Positions 37,942 to 48,813 of a DNA stretch of 64,000 nt are shown piece by piece. The stretch is from contig NZ_JACHZB010000003.1 of the NCBI RefSeq assembly GCF_014193255.1, forward strand, positions 744,001 to 808,000, given 5' to 3'. Under the pieces are notes generated by a model. The model was given only the letters and a program-made list of their open reading frames with translations. It did not search any database and was not told where the DNA came from. A program made the translations under genes and the position numbers. Numbering within the stretch: the first letter of the stretch is position 1; each line of letters opens with the position of its first letter. Origin of the DNA: Rhizobium sp. BK196 (GTDB taxonomy: Bacteria; Pseudomonadota; Alphaproteobacteria; Rhizobiales; Rhizobiaceae).

Positions 37942-38339
37942 TCCAGAAAGCCGTAGAGCCAGTCGCGCGTCTCTTCGGGAAGCGCGGCCGGCGAGCCGTC
38001 CTCACGGCTGCGTGCCTGCCAGGTGATCTCAACCTCGGCTGCACGCTCTTCTTCGATCTCGGCAGCGATAAGGAAGCCTATGGAACGGACGCCGATCTTA
38101 TCGACGCCGGCTGTGAAGGTTACCGTCTCGTGATAGTGCAGTGGCCGGTGAAGAATGCAGGATACCTTGGCGGGAGTGTAAACAGGCTCGTCCTCCACGC
38201 CGGGTCTCAATGACCAGAAACCTGCAAGTACGGATTCCGCATAAGAAATATAGGAGGCCAGAAACATCTGGCCGTTCATATCTACATCGCGAAACGGCAC
38301 ACGCAATTCCACCATGTCCGGGCGGTTCGTCTTACTCAT
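37938..38339 (-). CDS. 4HBT/YbgC-like acyl-CoA thioesterase
   Basis: A 133-residue hot-dog-fold thioesterase. The expected active-site helix with the Asp is FRDVDMNGQMFLASYISYAES, in place of the usual DxxGHxNN; the His/Asn of typical members is changed to Gln/Met, so activity is not certain. The rest (HRPLHYHETVTFTAGVDKIG, AAEVEITWQARSREDG) fits the family. It hydrolyses acyl-CoA thioesters by homology; the substrate is unknown. Confidence 0.85.
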   Translation of the reverse strand: MSKTNRPDMVELRVPFRDVDMNGQMFLASYISYAESVLAGFWSLRPGVEDEPVYTPAKVSCILHRPLHYHETVTFTAGVDKIGVRSIGFLIAAEIEEERAAEVEITWQARSREDGSPAALPEETRDWLYGFLD

Positions 38340-38526
38340 TTACAGGTCTGCCTTGCAGGTTATCACTTAGACCCTAACACGGGGTCCGACGAAGTAAATG
38401 AAACAATTAAAATAGCGTAAACGACGGCAAGCAGAGCGTTAACCGCGATGATGCGGCTTGTTGAAATCGACTGGCAGTGCCCCATCTGCTGTGGATCATG
38501 ACATTTACGATCGATAGAGTGCCTGC

Positions 38527-39462
<936 letters not shown>

Positions 39463-39464
39463 GA

Positions 39465-39716
39465 ATGACTGACAGCGCCAAGCCGGAGGTTTCCGGCCTT
39501 TCCTTCGAAAAGGCGGTTGCCGAACTCGAAAGCATCGTTGCACGCCTCGAACGCGGCGACGTGGCGCTGGATGAATCCATCGAGATCTATGAGCGCGGCG
39601 AAGCGCTAAAGAAGCATTGCGAGACACTGCTTTCGGCCGCCGAAAACCGCATCGAGAAGATCCGCCTCGACCGCGCCGGCAAACCGCAGGGCGTGGAACC
39701 GCTCGACGGCGCTTGA
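39465..39716 (+). CDS. xseB: Exodeoxyribonuclease VII small subunit
   Basis: An 83-residue coiled protein that associates with XseA to degrade single-stranded DNA. The family core is [40 protein letters not shown], followed by the typical [12 protein letters not shown]. The ATG lies 2 bases after the HDAC stop. A Gly/Pro-containing tail ([14 protein letters not shown]) follows. xseA is not in the window. Confidence 0.95.
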   Translation: MTDSAKPEVSGLSFEKAVAELESIVARLERGDVALDESIEIYERGEALKKHCETLLSAAENRIEKIRLDRAGKPQGVEPLDGA

Positions 39717-39805
39717 AGCGCGTACCGAAACTCCCTTTCAAGACACTTGGCGACCGGCTTCCGGCCGATCTATGATCCCTCGATAAACATCAAGGGAACA
39801 GCAAG

Positions 39806-40573
39806 ATGACGGACAGATTGAAGAGCAAGGTTGCTATTGTCTCGGGTGGTGCGACCGGCATGGGGGGTGCTGCCTCGAAGCTCTTTGCGGCCGAGGGTGC
39901 GCGTGTCGCCATTATCGATCGCAATGGCGAGGCGGCGGCGAAAACCGTCGATGAGATCCGTGCTGCCGGCGGCGAGGCCGACTACTGGACAGCCGATGTT
40001 TCCGAAGAAGGAGCCGTCAACGAAGCGGTTGCCGGCGTTGAAGAGCGCTATGGCCCGGTCACGGTGCTTTTCAATCATGCCGGCACGATCGTCATCAAGC
40101 CTTTCCTGGAAACCACGCTGCAGGAATGGGACTGGTTGCACGCCGTCAACGTACGCTCGATGTTCCTGATGACCAAGGCAGTGCTGCCGAAGATGATCGA
40201 AGCCGGCGGCGGATCGATCGTCTGCACCTCGTCGATCTCGGCGGTTGCCGCCACGCCGATGGAAGTGCTCTACGACACGACGAAGGGCGCAGTGCATATG
40301 TTTGCGCGCGCCATCGCGGTCGAATTCCGGGACCGCAATATCCGCTGCAATGCCGTCTGCCCCGGCTTTATCCGCACACCGCATGGCTTGCGCGAGGTGA
40401 AGGAATTGCAGGCGCATGGTGTCGATGTGTCGGATGCGGCAATTGCCGCCCAGCAGGGCCGGATCGGTGAACCTGAGGATGTCGCCCGTGCGGCGCTCTA
40501 TCTTGCCAGCGATGAATCGATCTTCGTCAATGGGGCGCATCTTTTCGTGGATAATGGCTTCACGGCGATCTGA
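39806..40573 (+). CDS. SDR family oxidoreductase
   Basis: A 255-residue classical short-chain dehydrogenase/reductase. Cofactor motif VSGGATGMGGAAS near the start, NAG-type segment FNHAGT, and the catalytic Ser-Tyr-Lys set CTSSISAVAATPMEVLYDTTKGA (Tyr-x3-Lys). The Asp after the second strand (IIDRNGE) suggests NAD preference. Substrate unknown. It is followed 90 bases later by the pirin gene in the same direction. Confidence 0.9.
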   Translation: MTDRLKSKVAIVSGGATGMGGAASKLFAAEGARVAIIDRNGEAAAKTVDEIRAAGGEADYWTADVSEEGAVNEAVAGVEERYGPVTVLFNHAGTIVIKPFLETTLQEWDWLHAVNVRSMFLMTKAVLPKMIEAGGGSIVCTSSISAVAATPMEVLYDTTKGAVHMFARAIAVEFRDRNIRCNAVCPGFIRTPHGLREVKELQAHGVDVSDAAIAAQQGRIGEPEDVARAALYLASDESIFVNGAHLFVDNGFTAI

Positions 40574-40663
40574 GCGCTCGCCGCTATCTGACAAACTGGC
40601 CCTTTCGCCACAGACCGGCAGACGCTATCTGTGGCTCCAGGCCGTTGTGATCGGAGACCCGCC

Positions 40664-41587
40664 ATGTCATTTTTCCCCGGTAAAGATCCCCTCCCCGGCG
40701 ATGCCTTCGCCTGCGACGCGATCGAAAACCTGATCATTCCACGCACCAGCGATATCGGCGGTTTCCAGGTGCGGCGCGCCCTGCCGACGCGTCAGCGCCG
40801 TCTCGTCGGGCCTTTCATCTTCTTCGACCGCATGGGGCCGGCCATCCTGAAACCGGATGAGGCGCTCGACGTGAAGCCGCATCCGCATATCGGACTTTCG
40901 ACCGTCACCTATCTCTTCGACGGGGAAATCCGCCATCGCGACAGTCTCGGCACGGAAAAGGTCATCCGCCCTGGTGATATAAACCTGATGACAGCCGGCC
41001 GCGGCATCGTGCATTCGGAGCGCACGCCGGACAATCTGCGCGGCCATCCGCTCTCCATGTCCGGCCTGCAGACGTGGCTGGCGCTGCCCGACGACAAGGA
41101 GGAGATCGATCCTTCCTTTGCCCATACCGAAAAGACTGATATGCCGCTGATCGACGATGGCGGGGTGACCGGCCGTGTCGTCATCGGTTCGTTCGAAGGA
41201 CTGAATTCGCCGGTCAAGGTCTTCACCGATACGCTTTACGCCGATATTTCCCTGCAGCCGGGCTCGAAATTTCCCTTCGGTGCGGCGCATGAGGAGCGCG
41301 CCGTCTACGTGCTTGCGGGCGAGGTCGTCGTTGCCGGCGACAGGTTCGCGGCGGACCAGCTTCTCGTCTTCCGGCCAGGCGATGCGATCACGCTCGAAGC
41401 CGGCACCGAGGGCTGCCATCTCATGCTGTTCGGAGGTGCTGCCCTCAACTCGAAACGCTACATATGGTGGAATTTCGTATCTTCCTCGAAAGAGCGGATC
41501 GAGAAGGCCAAGGAGGAGTGGCGCACCGGCCGCTTCGATATCGTTCCCGGTGACGAAGAGGAATTCGTGCCTTTGCCGGAGGGCTGA
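40664..41587 (+). CDS. Pirin family protein
   Basis: A 307-residue bicupin protein. The metal site of the N-terminal cupin is KPHPHIGLSTVTYLFDGEIRHRDSLG (His, His, His) with Glu in RGIVHSERTPDN, and the C-terminal cupin includes GAAHEERAVYVLAGEV. Some bacterial pirins act as quercetin dioxygenases; others regulate pyruvate metabolism. The start MSFFPGKDPLP is the standard one. Function here is not defined. Confidence 0.93.
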   Translation: MSFFPGKDPLPGDAFACDAIENLIIPRTSDIGGFQVRRALPTRQRRLVGPFIFFDRMGPAILKPDEALDVKPHPHIGLSTVTYLFDGEIRHRDSLGTEKVIRPGDINLMTAGRGIVHSERTPDNLRGHPLSMSGLQTWLALPDDKEEIDPSFAHTEKTDMPLIDDGGVTGRVVIGSFEGLNSPVKVFTDTLYADISLQPGSKFPFGAAHEERAVYVLAGEVVVAGDRFAADQLLVFRPGDAITLEAGTEGCHLMLFGGAALNSKRYIWWNFVSSSKERIEKAKEEWRTGRFDIVPGDEEEFVPLPEG

Positions 41588-41689
41588 AGTGCTCTAAGGT
41601 GAAAAACTTGCGGTTATGCAAATGCAGTTGTTCTGCCGCAATTCAATCGAATAAAGCAAAGCCGATCAGTCAAAGAAGAGCGCCCGCCC

Positions 41690-43606
41690 GTGACACAATC
41701 CCCGAAGACCCCGCTGCTCGATCAGGTCACCTATCCGGCCGACCTGCGCAAGCTCGAGGATCGCGATCTGCCACAGCTTGCACGCGAAGTGAGGGACGAG
41801 ATGATCGATGCCGTTTCCCGCACCGGCGGGCATCTCGGCGCCGGTCTCGGCGTGGTGGAGCTGACGATCGCCATTCACAGCGTCTTCAATACGCCTGACG
41901 ACCGGCTGATCTTCGATGTCGGTCACCAATGTTATCCGCACAAGATCCTGACTGGGCGCCGCGACCGGATTCGGACGCTGCGCCAGGAAAACGGCCTGTC
42001 TGGCTTCACCCGCCGGGCCGAAAGCGAATACGACCCCTTTGGCGCCGCACATTCCTCGACCTCGATTTCGGCCGGCCTGGGCATGGCGGTCGCTGCCGAT
42101 ATCGACAAGACGGATCGCCGCGTGATCGCCGTTATCGGTGACGGGGCGCTCTCGGCCGGCATGGCCTATGAGGCCCTGAACAATGCCGGCGCGCTCGATG
42201 CCCGCCTGATCGTCATTCTCAACGATAATGACATGTCGATCGCCCCTCCGACCGGGGCGATGAGCGCCTATCTCGCCCGCCTTGCTTCCGGGCGCACCTA
42301 CATGGGCTTCCGCGATTTCGGCAAGAAACTGACGGCTTATCTCGGCAAGAACGTCGACCGCGCGATCACCCGCGCCGTCGAGCATGCCCGCGGTTATGTC
42401 ACCGGCGGAACGATGTTCGAAGAGATGGGCTTTTACCATATCGGGCCGATCGACGGTCATTCCTTCGATCACCTTCTGCCGGTGCTGCGCAACGTGCGCG
42501 ACAACGCCAACGGCCCAGTGCTGATCCATGTCGTGACGCAGAAGGGCAAGGGGTATCCGCCGGCGGAAGCCGCCGCCGACAAGTATCACGGCGTCAACAA
42601 GTTCGACGTCATCACCGGCGCGCAGGCGAAGGTGAAGCCGAATGCGCCGAGCTATACCAATGTCTTTGCCGAGACGCTGATCCACGAAGCCACGCTCGAC
42701 GACCGCGTCGTCGGCATCACGGCCGCCATGCCGACTGGCACCGGCCTCGACAAATTCGCCGAGATCTTCCCGTTACGCTGTTTCGATGTCGGCATCGCCG
42801 AACAGCATGCCGTGACCTTCGCGGCCGGTCTTGCCACCGAAGGTTTCAAACCGTTTGCAGCGCTCTATTCCACCTTTCTGCAGCGCGCCTACGACCAGGT
42901 GGTGCATGACGTGGCGATCCAGGGCCTGCCCGTGCGCTTCCCGATCGACCGTGCCGGCTTCGTCGGTGCCGACGGGCCGACGCATGCCGGCTCCTTCGAT
43001 ACGGCCTTCCTAGCCACCCTGCCCGGATTCGTCGTCATGGCAGCGGCCGACGAAGCGGAGTTGAAGCATATGGTGCGCACGGCAGTCGCCTATGATGCCG
43101 GCCCGATTTCGTTCCGCTATCCGCGCGGCGAAGGTATTGGCGTCGACATGCCGGAGCGCGGCGAGATCCTTGAAATCGGCAAGGGCCGCATCGTCAAGGA
43201 AGGCACGAAAGTCGCGCTTCTCTCCTTCGGCACACGGCTTGCCGACTGTCTGCTGGCGGCCGAGGATCTCGATGCCGCAGGTCTGTCAACCACGGTTGCC
43301 GACGCCCGCTTCGCAAAGCCGCTCGACCACGCCCTGATCCGCCAGCTTGCGCGCCATCACGAAATCCTCATCACCGTAGAAGAAGGTTCCGTCGGCGGTT
43401 TTGGCAGCCAGGTCATGCAGTTCATGGCGATGGATGGTCTTCTTGACCGCGGGCTGAAGGTGCGCACGCTCGTCATGCCCGATATATGGATGGAGCAGGC
43501 AAAGCCGGAAGCGATGATCGCCCATGCCGGGCTCGACCGCGCCGGCATCGTTTCGACCGTCTTCAACGCGCTCGGACGCGGTGTTGCGGTCGGTGTTGCC
43601 GGCTAA
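41690..43606 (+). CDS. dxs: 1-Deoxy-D-xylulose-5-phosphate synthase
   Basis: A 638-residue thiamine-diphosphate enzyme that starts the MEP isoprenoid pathway by condensing pyruvate with glyceraldehyde 3-phosphate. Motifs: [47 protein letters not shown], the thiamine motif [18 protein letters not shown] ... [11 protein letters not shown] and the pyrimidine-domain Glu in [13 protein letters not shown]. The start is GTG at 41690. The upstream 102 bases contain a small hairpin (TTGCGG / CCGCAA, 41608-41641) and probably the promoter. Confidence 0.97.
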   Translation: MTQSPKTPLLDQVTYPADLRKLEDRDLPQLAREVRDEMIDAVSRTGGHLGAGLGVVELTIAIHSVFNTPDDRLIFDVGHQCYPHKILTGRRDRIRTLRQENGLSGFTRRAESEYDPFGAAHSSTSISAGLGMAVAADIDKTDRRVIAVIGDGALSAGMAYEALNNAGALDARLIVILNDNDMSIAPPTGAMSAYLARLASGRTYMGFRDFGKKLTAYLGKNVDRAITRAVEHARGYVTGGTMFEEMGFYHIGPIDGHSFDHLLPVLRNVRDNANGPVLIHVVTQKGKGYPPAEAAADKYHGVNKFDVITGAQAKVKPNAPSYTNVFAETLIHEATLDDRVVGITAAMPTGTGLDKFAEIFPLRCFDVGIAEQHAVTFAAGLATEGFKPFAALYSTFLQRAYDQVVHDVAIQGLPVRFPIDRAGFVGADGPTHAGSFDTAFLATLPGFVVMAAADEAELKHMVRTAVAYDAGPISFRYPRGEGIGVDMPERGEILEIGKGRIVKEGTKVALLSFGTRLADCLLAAEDLDAAGLSTTVADARFAKPLDHALIRQLARHHEILITVEEGSVGGFGSQVMQFMAMDGLLDRGLKVRTLVMPDIWMEQAKPEAMIAHAGLDRAGIVSTVFNALGRGVAVGVAG

Positions 43607-43630
43607 GGCACATACCGACCCCGCCTCTCT

Positions 43631-43957
43631 CTAATCCGGCTTCCTGCCGTCACGGTAGAAGATCATGCCGCCGTGATGCAGCACGCCGTCGATGAAATCG
43701 CCGTCGGCGGTGAAGCCGGTATCGTCCCAGTATTCGATATGGTCGCCGGTGACTTGATAGCGGCCTTGATAGGCACTTTTTCGTGCGCCACGCGCTTCGT
43801 CATAACGGCCGTTCGACAGGAGTTCCTGGCGGATATGGCCGTCGCCAGTGATCCACATGCCGAGATAGGGATGGTTCTGCATGGTCGTTTCCTCTGAAAA
43901 AGCGGATGAGGCGGCAAGCGAAAAGACCGCCCCGACAAGGACCGAGCGGATCGCCAT
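43631..43957 (-). CDS. Atu4866 domain protein, exported
   Basis: A 108-residue small protein with a signal peptide (MAIRSVLVGAVFSLAASSAFS) and a compact beta-rich domain: YLGMWITGDGHIRQELLSNGRYDEARG, KSAYQGRYQVTGDHIEYWDDTGFTADGDF and GVLHHGGMIFYR. This matches the family named after Agrobacterium Atu4866. The fold suggests a small barrel; no activity is known. The ATG lies 2 bases after the SDR stop, so it is co-translated with the SDR. Confidence 0.82.
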   Translation of the reverse strand: MAIRSVLVGAVFSLAASSAFSEETTMQNHPYLGMWITGDGHIRQELLSNGRYDEARGARKSAYQGRYQVTGDHIEYWDDTGFTADGDFIDGVLHHGGMIFYRDGRKPD

Positions 43958-43959
43958 GG

Positions 43960-44697
43960 TCACATTCCCACGCTCAAGGTCGGGCGGACGGTGATGTCAT
44001 TCACATCGACGTCCTCGGGCTGCTCGATGGCGAAGCGGATCGCACGGGCGATGGCATCGGGCTTGAGGGCAATCTCCCGGAAGGAGACCATGGCCTCTGC
44101 CGAGAAGGGTTCGGTGATCGTCTCGGCCAGTTCGGATTCGACGACGCCGGGATAGATGCAGGTCACGCGCAGCTTCTTGTTTTCCTGGCGCAACCCATCG
44201 GAAATGGCCCGCACCGCATATTTCGTCGCGCAATAGACGGCAGCGGTCGGCACGACCGAAAGACCTCCGATCGAGGAGATGTTGATGATCTGCCCGCGCT
44301 CCTGCGCGTTCATGATCGGCAGCACGGCGGCGATACCGTAGAGGACGCCTTTGATATTGACGTCGATCATGCGATCCCATTCCCCGACCTTGAGCGAGGA
44401 TATCAGCGACAACGGCATGACGCCGGCATTGTTGACCAGCACGTCGATGCTGCCGAAAGCGTCCACTGCTGCCTTTGCGAAGGCCTCGACATCGGCCCGG
44501 TCGGTCACATCGAGCGCCCGGAATTTCACCGTGCCGCCGCCCTCGCGAATTTCCTCCGCCAGCTGTTCCAACCGGTCGGTGCGACGCGCGCCGATCATCA
44601 GCTTTGCGCCGGCGGCACCCAGTTCGCGTGCAGTACCGGCACCAATGCCGCTGCTGGCGCCCGTGATCAGAACCGTTTTATCCTTGATACTAGTCAT
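43960..44697 (-). CDS. SDR family oxidoreductase
   Basis: A 245-residue short-chain dehydrogenase. Cofactor motif TGASSGIGAGTARELG, NNAGVMPLSL, and catalytic ISSIGGLSVVPTAAVYCATKYAV (Ser, Tyr-x3-Lys). ARRTDRLEQ after the second strand suggests NADP preference. The closest type is the YdfG/clavaldehyde-dehydrogenase-like broad reductases; no substrate is known. GGGAAAAG lies before the ATG (MTSIKDK). It is divergent from an AraC regulator, which probably controls it. Confidence 0.9.
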   Translation of the reverse strand: MTSIKDKTVLITGASSGIGAGTARELGAAGAKLMIGARRTDRLEQLAEEIREGGGTVKFRALDVTDRADVEAFAKAAVDAFGSIDVLVNNAGVMPLSLISSLKVGEWDRMIDVNIKGVLYGIAAVLPIMNAQERGQIINISSIGGLSVVPTAAVYCATKYAVRAISDGLRQENKKLRVTCIYPGVVESELAETITEPFSAEAMVSFREIALKPDAIARAIRFAIEQPEDVDVNDITVRPTLSVGM

Positions 44698-44870
44698 GTC
44701 TTTTCCCTGTGCCTCCATGATGATCGGAGCCGGATGCTGCCGACCCATGTGCATGAGATTGGGCCTGAGGGGCGGAAACCGGTAGCAAGCTTCTCCGGAT
44801 TTCTTGCACGATCTTCCGAAAGCAGCCGAGAGTACTTGGCATTTGCCACGTCCCGGTTCATGCTGCCTGC

Positions 44871-45746
44871 ATGGAAAAGATCGCCGAACTAGCAGAATTG
44901 ATCGATCGCCACACAGGCACGGACGGCAGCTTCGACACAGCGCTGCCGCGTGTCGGCATCATACGATCCTCCGCCCGCACAGAGCCGATCCACACGCTCT
45001 ACGAGCCCTCCTGCTGCATTGTGGCGCAGGGGCGAAAACGCGCGCTCATCGGCGACATCGCGCATGTCTATGATGCCGCGCATTATCTCGTGGTCGGCGT
45101 CGACCTGCCCGTTATCGGTGCGGTCGTCGAGGCGAGCGCCAACCGGCCCTATCTGTGTCTGAGGCTGCAGCTCGACCGCAGGCTGCTGGCCGAGATGCTT
45201 CCTGCCGTCCACGGAAGACTGCCGGAAAGCCCGGCGGCGGGGGTCAGCGCGACGACGCCTGAACTGATCGATGCAGCCGCGCGCATGCTGCGGCTGCTCG
45301 ATACGCCTGACGATGCCGAGATTTTGGCACCGCTGATCGAGCGGGAAATCCTCTATCGTCTCATCCGGGGGCCGCAGGGCGCACTCTTGCGGCAGATCGC
45401 CAATGGCGAAAGCAGGCTCAACCAGATCGGCCGGGCGATCGATTTCGTGCGGAAGCACTTCAGCGAGCCCTTCGCGATCGAGCATCTGGCTTCCGTCGCA
45501 GGGATGAGCGCCTCATCCTTCTATGAGCATTTCAAGATGGTGATGGCGATGAGCCCGCTGCAGTTTCGCACCCAGCTTCGCCTGCAGGAGGCGCGGCGGC
45601 TGATGGTGACCGAGGGGTTGAGCGCTGCCGAGGCGGGTTTCCGCGTTGGGTATGAGAGCCCATCGCAGTTCAGCCGCGATTATGTCCGCGTGCATAGTAT
45701 CCCGCCACGGCGGGATATCGAGCGGCTGCGCGCCTCCGCCGGGTAA
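44871..45746 (+). CDS. AraC family transcriptional regulator
   Basis: A 291-residue regulator. The N-terminal half is the AraC-type ligand domain (TDGSFDTALPRVGIIRSSARTEPIHTLYEPSCCIVAQGRKRALIGD), and the C-terminal half has two helix-turn-helix motifs (FAIEHLASVAGMSASSFYEHFKMVM and SAAEAGFRVGYESPSQFSRDY). Genes of this type are often divergent from the SDR they activate; that is the arrangement here. The inducer is unknown. A strong terminator follows. Confidence 0.92.
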   Translation: MEKIAELAELIDRHTGTDGSFDTALPRVGIIRSSARTEPIHTLYEPSCCIVAQGRKRALIGDIAHVYDAAHYLVVGVDLPVIGAVVEASANRPYLCLRLQLDRRLLAEMLPAVHGRLPESPAAGVSATTPELIDAAARMLRLLDTPDDAEILAPLIEREILYRLIRGPQGALLRQIANGESRLNQIGRAIDFVRKHFSEPFAIEHLASVAGMSASSFYEHFKMVMAMSPLQFRTQLRLQEARRLMVTEGLSAAEAGFRVGYESPSQFSRDYVRVHSIPPRRDIERLRASAG

Positions 45747-45758
45747 GCGCAAAGAGAA

Positions 45759-45790
45759 AGGGCGGCACTGAATGCCGCCCTGCCCTTTTT
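45759..45790 (+). terminator. Rho-independent terminator after the AraC gene
   Basis: A perfect 9-bp stem AGGGCGGCA (45759-45767) / TGCCGCCCT (45773-45781) with a 5-base loop is followed by GCCC and TTTTT. It lies 13 bases after the AraC stop. Read on the other strand it could also help end the chemotaxis receptor transcript. Confidence 0.85.
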
Positions 45791-45810
45791 CGTTTCCTAA
45801 GAGATCGTTC

Positions 45811-47757
45811 TCAGAACTCGGTCCAGTCTTCCTGGACGACGGCAGCAGCTGCGGCTGCCGGCTTGCCACCGAACGCCTTGCTAATCTTGCCGGCGAGCGC
45901 GCGGGCCGGAGAAGCGACCGGGCGGGACGCGGTGGTTGCTGCGACGGTTCTCTGGACCGGAGCGGCAGCCTGGACGCCGAGCTTGAACTGGCGCAACAGG
46001 TTGTCGAGAGCCGAGGCCTCCTGGGCGAGCGCATGGCTTGCAGCCGTCTGCTCTTCGACCATGGCGGCGTTCTGCTGAGTGCCCTGATCCATGTTGTTGA
46101 CGGCGGTATTGATCTCCTGCAGGCCGATCGATTGTTCGCGGGTGGCCGTGACAATCGCCCCGACGTGACGGTTGATTTCCTGGACTTCGGCAACGATCGC
46201 TTCCAGCGCCTTGCCGGTTTCGCCGACGAGACCGACACCGGAATTGACCTGTTCGCTCGACGTGTTGATCAGCGCCTTGATCTCCTTGGCGGCGTTTGCC
46301 GAGCGCTGGGCGAGTTCACGCACTTCCTGGGCGACGACCGCAAAGCCCTTGCCGGCTTCACCGGCGCGGGCGGCTTCGACGCCGGCGTTCAGAGCAAGAA
46401 GATTGGTCTGGAAGGCTATATCGTCGATGACGCCGATGATATTGGAGATCTCGCCTGAGGACTTTTCGATCTGCTGCATGGCCGCAACCGCCCTGCGGAC
46501 GACTTCGCCGGACCTCTCGGCGCCGAGGCGCGTGCGTTCGACGAGATTGCCGACGTCTTCGGCGCGTTTAGCGGAGTCACGCACCGTGGTCGTGACCTCT
46601 TCGAGAGCGGCTGCGGTTTCTTCAACGGCAGCGGCCTGCTGTTCGGTACGGTGGGCTAGATCGTCGGCGGCGGAGCGGATTTCACCGGCGCCGGCGTTGA
46701 TCGCCGAAGCGTTGCGGCCGACGGACTGCAGGGCAGCCTGCAGCTTTTCGACGGCATTGTTGAAGTCGTTGCGCAGGCTGTCGTACTGCGGCGCGAACGG
46801 GGTGTGGATGCGGGCTGCGACATCGCCAATGGCAAGGCCTGCAAGTCCACCGGCCAGCGCTTCGACGGCGAAGCGAATCTCGCCTTCTTCGCGGGCTTTC
46901 TGCTCGTCGCTCATCTGGCGCTGACGCTCGGCTTCGCCGCGCATGCGGTCGGTTTCTCCGGCAAGCCGCTGCTTTTCGATCGCAGCTTCCTTAAAGACCA
47001 GCACGGACTGCGCCATGCGCCCGACTTCGTCCTGGCGGCCGGTTGCCGGGACTTCGATATTGTGGTCGCCGCCGGCCAGCCGGTCCATGGCGGTCGTCAT
47101 GCCGACGATCGGGCGAACGATGGTGCGCGACAGAGCCCAGGCCAGAGCGGCGGCGGCAACGGCGGCGGCAATGCCGCCGGCCAGAAGCGTGGTCTTGAGA
47201 TCGCTGTTGGCTTCAAGCCGAGCGGCAGCAAGTGCAATGGACTTGTCGCGGGCGAGAGACTTGATCTTGGCGGAAGCGGCGCGGAAGCCGTCGAGCTGGC
47301 CCTTGGTGGCGTTGACGCCGATCTTTACGACGTCTGCTATCGGGGTCTCGGTTTCCTTGCGGGCCTTAGCCTGCGGCTCGGCGAGCTCGTGAAAATAGAG
47401 GTCTGCGGCCTTCTGCATGTCATCGATCATCGAGACCAGCTCGGGCTGGGAGGCGGCAGTCTGCTTGGCTGCGGCAATCGCCTTCAGCATGCGCTCGCGA
47501 TTGGCAAAAATATCGCCATAGGTGCTGTCGCTGCGGAAGAGGATGAAGCCGCGCAGGTTGACGGCCTGTTCGAGCATGGCCTGCAGAGCGTCGTCGATCT
47601 GGTTGACCAGAAGCTCGGATTTTTCCTGTTCGGCGGAAGCGCCCGCCGAGGTGGTTGCCTTGGAATAGACGAAAGCGGAAACGGATACGAAAATAAGAAT
47701 GAGTGCTGCGAACGTGGCCGCAAGCTTACCGTTCAAAGATATGTTTCGAGCGAACAT
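45811..47757 (-). CDS. Methyl-accepting chemotaxis protein
   Basis: A 648-residue inner-membrane receptor. Helix 1 (residues about 12-31), a 160-residue periplasmic helical sensor, helix 2 (about 191-212, [20 protein letters not shown]), a HAMP domain ([20 protein letters not shown]), a second HAMP-like segment ([18 protein letters not shown]) and the signalling domain with [23 protein letters not shown] follow in order. The C-terminus is EDWTEF, matching the xWxxF pentapeptide that tethers CheR/CheB. It passes ligand information to CheA/CheW. The ligand is unknown. Confidence 0.95.
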   Translation of the reverse strand: MFARNISLNGKLAATFAALILIFVSVSAFVYSKATTSAGASAEQEKSELLVNQIDDALQAMLEQAVNLRGFILFRSDSTYGDIFANRERMLKAIAAAKQTAASQPELVSMIDDMQKAADLYFHELAEPQAKARKETETPIADVVKIGVNATKGQLDGFRAASAKIKSLARDKSIALAAARLEANSDLKTTLLAGGIAAAVAAAALAWALSRTIVRPIVGMTTAMDRLAGGDHNIEVPATGRQDEVGRMAQSVLVFKEAAIEKQRLAGETDRMRGEAERQRQMSDEQKAREEGEIRFAVEALAGGLAGLAIGDVAARIHTPFAPQYDSLRNDFNNAVEKLQAALQSVGRNASAINAGAGEIRSAADDLAHRTEQQAAAVEETAAALEEVTTTVRDSAKRAEDVGNLVERTRLGAERSGEVVRRAVAAMQQIEKSSGEISNIIGVIDDIAFQTNLLALNAGVEAARAGEAGKGFAVVAQEVRELAQRSANAAKEIKALINTSSEQVNSGVGLVGETGKALEAIVAEVQEINRHVGAIVTATREQSIGLQEINTAVNNMDQGTQQNAAMVEEQTAASHALAQEASALDNLLRQFKLGVQAAAPVQRTVAATTASRPVASPARALAGKISKAFGGKPAAAAAAVVQEDWTEF

Positions 47758-48066
47758 CGGTCATTTCTCCTGGCGACATCAGGCGCGACAAGGGCGACCA
47801 CGCAAGTGCGCAGCCACAAGACTTCTTGATGAGGAACATGATCGGCGGGAGGACGCGGGAGCCTTCATGGCACCAAGCGATTCAATAGCGAACCGCTGCA
47901 ATCAAACGGAACCTATGCGGGTGGGATTTAAAATTGTTTAAATTTGTGCGCCGCAGCGCAGGTTGGGTTAGATAATTGCGGCTCCAATGAGGAGGAGCCG
48001 TGCCGGCATGTCCGCGATGCTAATAAAATGCTTGCAACCGGCGGCTTTGCCGGTCATTCACAGCCA
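47758..48066. other. Divergent intergenic region between the MCP and tlyA genes
   Basis: About 300 bases containing both promoters. A hairpin CGGCTCC / GGAGCCG (47979-48000) with an 8-base loop lies 67 bases before the TlyA start I chose. GAGGAGG overlaps this hairpin, followed by a GTG that opens only a seven-codon frame. Nothing else recognisable. Confidence 0.45.
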
Positions 48067-48813
48067 ATGTCCGATCAGAACAGCCAGCGCCTCGACCAGC
48101 TTCTCGTCACCCTCGGCCTATTTGCGAGCCGTTCGCGGGCACGGGATGCCGTATCGCGCGGCACCGTCAAGGTCGCCGGCAAGGTGGTGACGAAGGCCGG
48201 CGCCGTCTTCGGCGCCGATGCGACAATCGAGATCGACGACCCGGCGCAGGATTATGTTTCGCGCGCAGCATTGAAGCTGGTGGCGGCATTCGATCACTTC
48301 GGGCTCGATCCGTCGGGACGGCACTGTCTGGATGTGGGCGCCTCGACCGGCGGCTTCACGGAAGTGTTGCTGGAACGGGGTGCTGCGCATGTGACGGCAA
48401 TCGATGTCGGCCACGGGCAGATGCATCCGAGAATATCGGCCGATCCGCGCGTGACGAACGTAGAGGGGCTGAACGCCCGCAACCTGACGGCTGAAGATAT
48501 CGGCCACGCGGTGGATTTCATCGTCTCCGACGTTTCCTTCATCTCGCTAAAGCTCGCGCTTGCCCCGGCACTCGATATCGCAGAGCCCGGCGCCCTTGCC
48601 GCAATTCTCGTCAAGCCGCAGTTCGAGGCAGGACGCGAGGCGATCGGCAAAGGCGGGCTCTTGAAGGACCCCGCTTCCGGACCGGATGTGGCAGCAGAGC
48701 TGGCGCGATGGTTCACCGAGGATATGGGCTGGAAGAGTTTCGGGCTCATCCCCTCGCCTATTTCGGGCGGAGACGGCAATCAGGAATTTCTATTGGCAGG
48801 GACGAAAGCGTGA
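48067..48813 (+). CDS. tlyA: TlyA family rRNA (cytidine-2'-O)-methyltransferase
   Basis: A 248-residue protein with an N-terminal S4 RNA-binding domain (RLDQLLVTLGLFASRSRARDAVSRGTVKVAG) and an FtsJ-like Rossmann domain (CLDVGASTGGFTEVLLERGA, DFIVSDVSFISLKLA, LVKPQFEAGR). TlyA methylates 2'-OH positions of cytidines in 16S and 23S rRNA in mycobacteria; it was first called a hemolysin. The start MSDQNSQ is preferred because it directly precedes the S4 domain; no strong ribosome-binding site is visible. It overlaps the next gene by 4 bases. Confidence 0.92.
   Translation: MSDQNSQRLDQLLVTLGLFASRSRARDAVSRGTVKVAGKVVTKAGAVFGADATIEIDDPAQDYVSRAALKLVAAFDHFGLDPSGRHCLDVGASTGGFTEVLLERGAAHVTAIDVGHGQMHPRISADPRVTNVEGLNARNLTAEDIGHAVDFIVSDVSFISLKLALAPALDIAEPGALAAILVKPQFEAGREAIGKGGLLKDPASGPDVAAELARWFTEDMGWKSFGLIPSPISGGDGNQEFLLAGTKA

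Noticed and set aside
41608..41641. Hairpin TTGCGG/CCGCAA before dxs as a third copy of the dispersed palindrome
   Set aside because: The loop lacks the TGCACA core and the arms are short; it does not match the other two copies.
47987..48190. Alternative frame starting near a strong GAGGAGG before tlyA
   Set aside because: The predicted product is Ser/Arg-rich without domain signal and runs into the tlyA gene in another frame; a seven-codon leader from the GTG is also too short to support.
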